A DNA stretch of 45,027 bases from Sphingomonadaceae bacterium. Lineage in GTDB: Bacteria; Pseudomonadota; Alphaproteobacteria; Sphingomonadales; Sphingomonadaceae. The stretch lies in NCBI GenBank assembly GCA_025359425.1, contig JANYGC010000136.1:1-45027 (forward strand). Reading direction: 5' to 3'. The position numbers and the translations under genes were made by a program. Below the pieces are notes generated by a model that worked only from the letters and a program-made list of their open reading frames with translations, was not told where the DNA came from and did no database searches. Position 1 is the stretch's first letter, and each line of letters starts with the position of its first letter. This document shows, in pieces, positions 42,062 through 45,027 of the stretch.

Positions 42062-44671
42062 ATGCCCGCCTGGCGCACGGCTTGGACGATTGCCCGGCGC
42101 GACCTGTCGGCGCGCTTCAAGGGGCTGCGACTGCTGCTGGTCTGCCTGTTTCTGGGCGTCGGCGCGCTGGCCGCAATCGGCACGCTGACCGGCGCGATCG
42201 AACGCGAGCTGGCGAGCCGCGGGCGCACGATCCTGGGCGGCGATGTCGAGGTGGCGGTGTGGCAGCGCGCGGCCTCGGCATCCGAAAACGCAGCATTTGC
42301 CAAGGCGGGCAAGGTGTCGGGCGGGATGCGGCTGCAAGCGATGGCGCGCGCCGGCGATCTGGCCGCGCCGATCGAGCTGAAGGCGGTCGATGCCGCCTGG
42401 CCGCTGGTTGGGCAGTTCAAGCTCAAGGACGGCCGCACTGCTGGTGCCCCGCCTGCAGGCAGCGCCTGGCTGGCCGAAGGCGCGGCGGAGCGGCTCGGCG
42501 TTGCACCGGGTGCCAGCGTCACCATCGGCAGCCTCACCCTGCGCGTCGGCGGGATCATCGCCGACGAGCCTGACCGGCTGGGCGAAGGCTTCACGCTCGG
42601 GCCGGTGGTGATCGTTGCCGCCGATGTCCCCGCCCGCGCCGGACTGATCGCGCCCGGATCGATGTACCGCGCCAAATACCGCATCGCGGCGGGGCCCGGC
42701 AGCGATGCGCAGGGCCTCGCCGATCGTCTCAAGAAACAGTTCCCCTCCTCCGGCTTCGAGCTGCGCACCCGCGACAATGCCTCGCCCGGAGCGGAACGGT
42801 TTGTGAGCCGGATGGGCGATTTCCTCGTGCTGGTTGGTCTCGCCGCACTGGCCATTGCCGGGATCGGGATCGGCGGCGGGGTTGCTTCGTATCTTGAGGC
42901 GCGGCGCGGCAGTGTCGCGACGCTCAAGGTGCTCGGCGCGACCAGCGGCGATATTGCGCGGGTTTACTTGCTGCAAGTCGGCGTCGCGGCGCTGATCGGG
43001 AGCGGACTGGGGCTGGTTGCCGGGGTGCTGGTGACCCCGCTGCTCGGTGCAGCACTCGGCACCCTGCTGCCGGTCTCGCCCGGACTGGTGTTTGACCCCG
43101 GAGCGCTGGCCAAGGCGGCGCTCTACGGCCTGCTGATCGCACTGGTGTTTGCAGCGCCGCCGCTGCTCTCGGCGCGGCGGTTCCCGGCGATGGCGCTGCT
43201 GCGCGCGCGGGTCTCGCCGCTCAAGCAGAACTGGCGCGATGCGGTGCTGCCGGTCGGGCTGGGGATCGGCGCGATTGCCGCACTGGCGCTGCTGACGACC
43301 AAGGCCAAGCTGGTCACCGCCTATTTCCTCGGCGGCTCGCTCGCGCTCCTGCTGCTGCTCGGCGGCCTCGGCTGGTTGATCCGCTGGCTCGCCTCACGCC
43401 TGCCCCGCCCCAAGGCCCCGCTGCTGCGGATCGCGCTCGCCAACCTGCACCGCCCCGGCGCGCAGACCGGCGCGCTGGTTACTGCGCTGGGCTTCGGACT
43501 CGCCGCCTTCGTGACGCTGGCGGCGATCCAGACCAGCCTCGATGCCAACATCATGGCGCGGGTACCAAGCCGCGCGCCCGATTATTTCGTGCTCGATGTG
43601 CCAAAAGCGCGCGGGGCGGAATTTGTGGCTGCCGTGACCACGGTCGCGCCAGCGGCCAAAGTTCGCCTCGTTCCCGCGCTGCGCGGCGCAATCCTTGCCT
43701 ATGGCCCGCAAAATGCAATGATCCGCGTCGCCGATATGAAGGAAATCCCCGAGGAAGCCTGGCCCCTGCGCGGCGAACGCGGGCTGACTTATTCGGACGA
43801 TGTGCCCGAAGGCAATGTCGTCACCGCAGGCAAATGGTGGCCGCACAATTACACCGGCGAGCCGCTGGTTTCGATCGACGAGAAGCTGGCGGCGGCGCTG
43901 AACCTCAAGCTGGGCGATCAGCTGACCATCGGGCTGCTGGGTGTGGAGCGCACCGCGCGGATTGCCTCGCTCAGGCGGATCGACTGGGATTCGATGGGGT
44001 TCAACTATGTGCTGGTGTTCAGCCCCAACGCGATCGAGGACGCCCCGCATAATCTGGCCGCCACGATCAGTCTGGGTGCCGAACCAGCTCCCCTCCCCGT
44101 CGGGGAGGGGCCGGGGGTGGGGGCTCAACAATCGACAGGGCAGTACACCCCCACCCAACCTCCCCCTCCAGGGGGAGGGGCCAAGAAAGGAGAATTACTG
44201 CGCTCTCTCGTCCGCGCCTTTCCAGCCAGTTCAGTGATCGAAGTCGGCGGCGTGCTGACCCAGGCGCGCGACTTGCTGCGTCAGGTCAGTCTGGCGATCC
44301 TGGCGGCGGCTTCGGTCGCGGTGCTGGCCGGGATCGCGGTGCTGCTCGGAGCCATCGCTGCGGCGCGTGCGGCGCGGGTCTATGACAACGTCATCCTGCG
44401 CGTGCTCGGCGCGAGCCGGCGGCAATTGCTGGTGCTTCAGCTGGCCGAATATGCCCTGCTCGCCACGGTCCTCGCCGGGGTTGCGCTGGCGCTGGGCAGC
44501 GGCATCGCGTGGCTGGTGGTGGTCAAGCTGTTTAGCTTTGACTGGCTACCCGACTGGACCGAGGTGCTGGCCGTCTTGGGCATGGGCCTCGCCTTGGTGA
44601 TCGGCTTTGCCCTTGCCGCCTCGCTCCCGCTACTCCGGGCAAAACCGGCACAAGCCCTGCGCGAGCTTTAG
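42062..44671 (+). CDS. FtsX-family ABC transporter permease, YbbP-like
   Basis: An 869-residue membrane protein. It has an N-terminal helix (about 21-40), a periplasmic domain (40-250), an FtsX four-helix region (about 255-380), further helices (about 400-470), a second periplasmic domain (about 490-735) and a final FtsX region (735-865), that is, a doubled FtsX/MacB-type permease as in YbbP. Residues about 676-708 (PLPVGEGPGVGAQ through PPPPGGGAKK) come from a palindromic repeat inserted in frame and are not family sequence. The start at 42062 (MPAWRTAWTIARRDLSARFK) uses a ribosome site from another repeat copy. Confidence 0.93.
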   Translation: MPAWRTAWTIARRDLSARFKGLRLLLVCLFLGVGALAAIGTLTGAIERELASRGRTILGGDVEVAVWQRAASASENAAFAKAGKVSGGMRLQAMARAGDLAAPIELKAVDAAWPLVGQFKLKDGRTAGAPPAGSAWLAEGAAERLGVAPGASVTIGSLTLRVGGIIADEPDRLGEGFTLGPVVIVAADVPARAGLIAPGSMYRAKYRIAAGPGSDAQGLADRLKKQFPSSGFELRTRDNASPGAERFVSRMGDFLVLVGLAALAIAGIGIGGGVASYLEARRGSVATLKVLGATSGDIARVYLLQVGVAALIGSGLGLVAGVLVTPLLGAALGTLLPVSPGLVFDPGALAKAALYGLLIALVFAAPPLLSARRFPAMALLRARVSPLKQNWRDAVLPVGLGIGAIAALALLTTKAKLVTAYFLGGSLALLLLLGGLGWLIRWLASRLPRPKAPLLRIALANLHRPGAQTGALVTALGFGLAAFVTLAAIQTSLDANIMARVPSRAPDYFVLDVPKARGAEFVAAVTTVAPAAKVRLVPALRGAILAYGPQNAMIRVADMKEIPEEAWPLRGERGLTYSDDVPEGNVVTAGKWWPHNYTGEPLVSIDEKLAAALNLKLGDQLTIGLLGVERTARIASLRRIDWDSMGFNYVLVFSPNAIEDAPHNLAATISLGAEPAPLPVGEGPGVGAQQSTGQYTPTQPPPPGGGAKKGELLRSLVRAFPASSVIEVGGVLTQARDLLRQVSLAILAAASVAVLAGIAVLLGAIAAARAARVYDNVILRVLGASRRQLLVLQLAEYALLATVLAGVALALGSGIAWLVVVKLFSFDWLPDWTEVLAVLGMGLALVIGFALAASLPLLRAKPAQALREL
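44087..44183. repeat. Palindromic repeat element inserted in the permease coding sequence
   Basis: The left arm GCTCCCCTCCCCGTCGGGGAGGGG and the right arm CCTCCCCCTCCAGGGGGAGGGGCC are inverted relatives around GGGTGGGGG...CCCCCACCC. It keeps the permease frame open and encodes about 32 residues. Confidence 0.8.
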
Positions 44672-44767
44672 CCAGCGCTTGCCCCCAGCGCCCGCATCGG
44701 CTAGGGGCGCGGCCAATGTTGCGGCGCAGCAATGGCGCTGCCCTCCCCCTGTTTCGAGAGAACCCGA

Positions 44768-45027
44768 ATGTCCGCCCAGCTTCCCTTGCGCAATATCGCA
44801 ATCATCGCGCACGTCGATCACGGCAAGACCACGCTGGTCGACCAGCTGTTCCGCCAGTCCGGCACGTTCCGCGACAACCAGCGCATCGAAGAGCGCGCGA
44901 TGGATTCCAACGACCTCGAAAAAGAGCGCGGGATCACGATTCTGGCCAAGTGCACGTCGGTCGAATGGGACGATCACCACGGCCACACCACCCACATCAA
45001 CATCGTCGATACCCCCGGCCACGCCGA
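44768..45027 (+). CDS. typA: Ribosome-associated GTPase TypA/BipA (5' part only)
   Basis: The first 86 residues of TypA, cut by the window end. Start [20 protein letters not shown] carries the G1 motif AHVDHGKTT, followed by [17 protein letters not shown] (G2, TypA-specific) and NIVDTPGHA (G3). It is a translation-factor GTPase for ribosome assembly at low temperature and stress. Confidence 0.95.
   Translation, partial: MSAQLPLRNIAIIAHVDHGKTTLVDQLFRQSGTFRDNQRIEERAMDSNDLEKERGITILAKCTSVEWDDHHGHTTHINIVDTPGHA

Overview
This 45 kb window is chromosomal DNA from a GC-rich alphaproteobacterium. The best fit is the order Sphingomonadales (Novosphingobium, Sphingomonas or Erythrobacter type). The evidence is a GcrA cell-cycle regulator, an F1-ATPase zeta-type inhibitor (DUF1476), the gene order rimP-nusA-ylxR-infB-rbfA, a YlxR protein enlarged by a second domain, and scattered palindromic elements of the 'CTCCCC...GGGGAGGTGGCAG' type that I associate with sphingomonads. 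I see no phage, transposase, CRISPR array or plasmid genes. The order-level assignment is inference.

Layout. 0.3-3.8 kb: tRNA-Ser(CGA), hspQ, a lone ABC-2 permease, gcrA and a GGDEF protein. 4-9.6 kb (minus strand): a tightly packed run read as tdk - GNAT - site-2 protease - truB - rpsO - pnp. 9.65-10.2 kb: a YceI protein on the plus strand. 10.2-16.2 kb (minus strand): the translation/transcription operon rimP-nusA-ylxR-infB-rbfA. 16.3-16.9 kb: two small membrane proteins. 16.9-21.8 kb: a phage-shock (Psp) locus. 21.9-30.7 kb: sufE, a thioesterase, leuC, a flavin oxidoreductase with a DUF1365 partner, an acyl-CoA dehydrogenase with a DNA-deoxyinosine glycosylase, a zinc-ribbon membrane protein, and leuD. 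30.7-34.2 kb: two MDR oxidoreductases, a cytochrome c', the zeta inhibitor, bolA and grxD. 34.2-37.6 kb: a GGDEF-EAL membrane protein and a NUDIX hydrolase. 37.7-39.1 kb: tRNA-Arg(UCU), a queuosine-precursor transporter and a second PspC-domain operon. 39.3-45 kb: recF, a TesA-like lipoprotein esterase divergent from a YbbA/YbbP-type ABC exporter, and the start of typA.

The most interesting region is the Psp locus. pspF is divergent from a near-ideal sigma-54 promoter (18051-18065). That promoter precedes a 48-codon small membrane/secreted protein, then pspA, pspB and pspC. These are followed by five tandem small proteins sharing a C-terminal 'LERIxTD...IExLR' coiled-coil motif that resembles the end of PspB, a sixth shorter relative, and a 58-residue membrane protein. 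Most of the junctions overlap by 1-4 bases. About 21 kb away a second sigma-54-type promoter (39110-39124, minus strand) with identical GG-to-GC spacing drives a two-gene operon of the same form: a 45-codon small membrane/secreted protein followed by a PspC-domain protein. Together these suggest an enlarged, two-operon PspF/sigma-54 envelope-stress regulon with a PspB-like paralogue array.

Other notable structures are four copies of a GCTGC-N2-GCAGC dyad at exactly 22-bp spacing between a thioesterase gene and leuC, palindromic repeat elements inserted in frame inside truB and inside the ABC permease gene, and another copy of that repeat that supplies the ribosome-binding site of the same permease.
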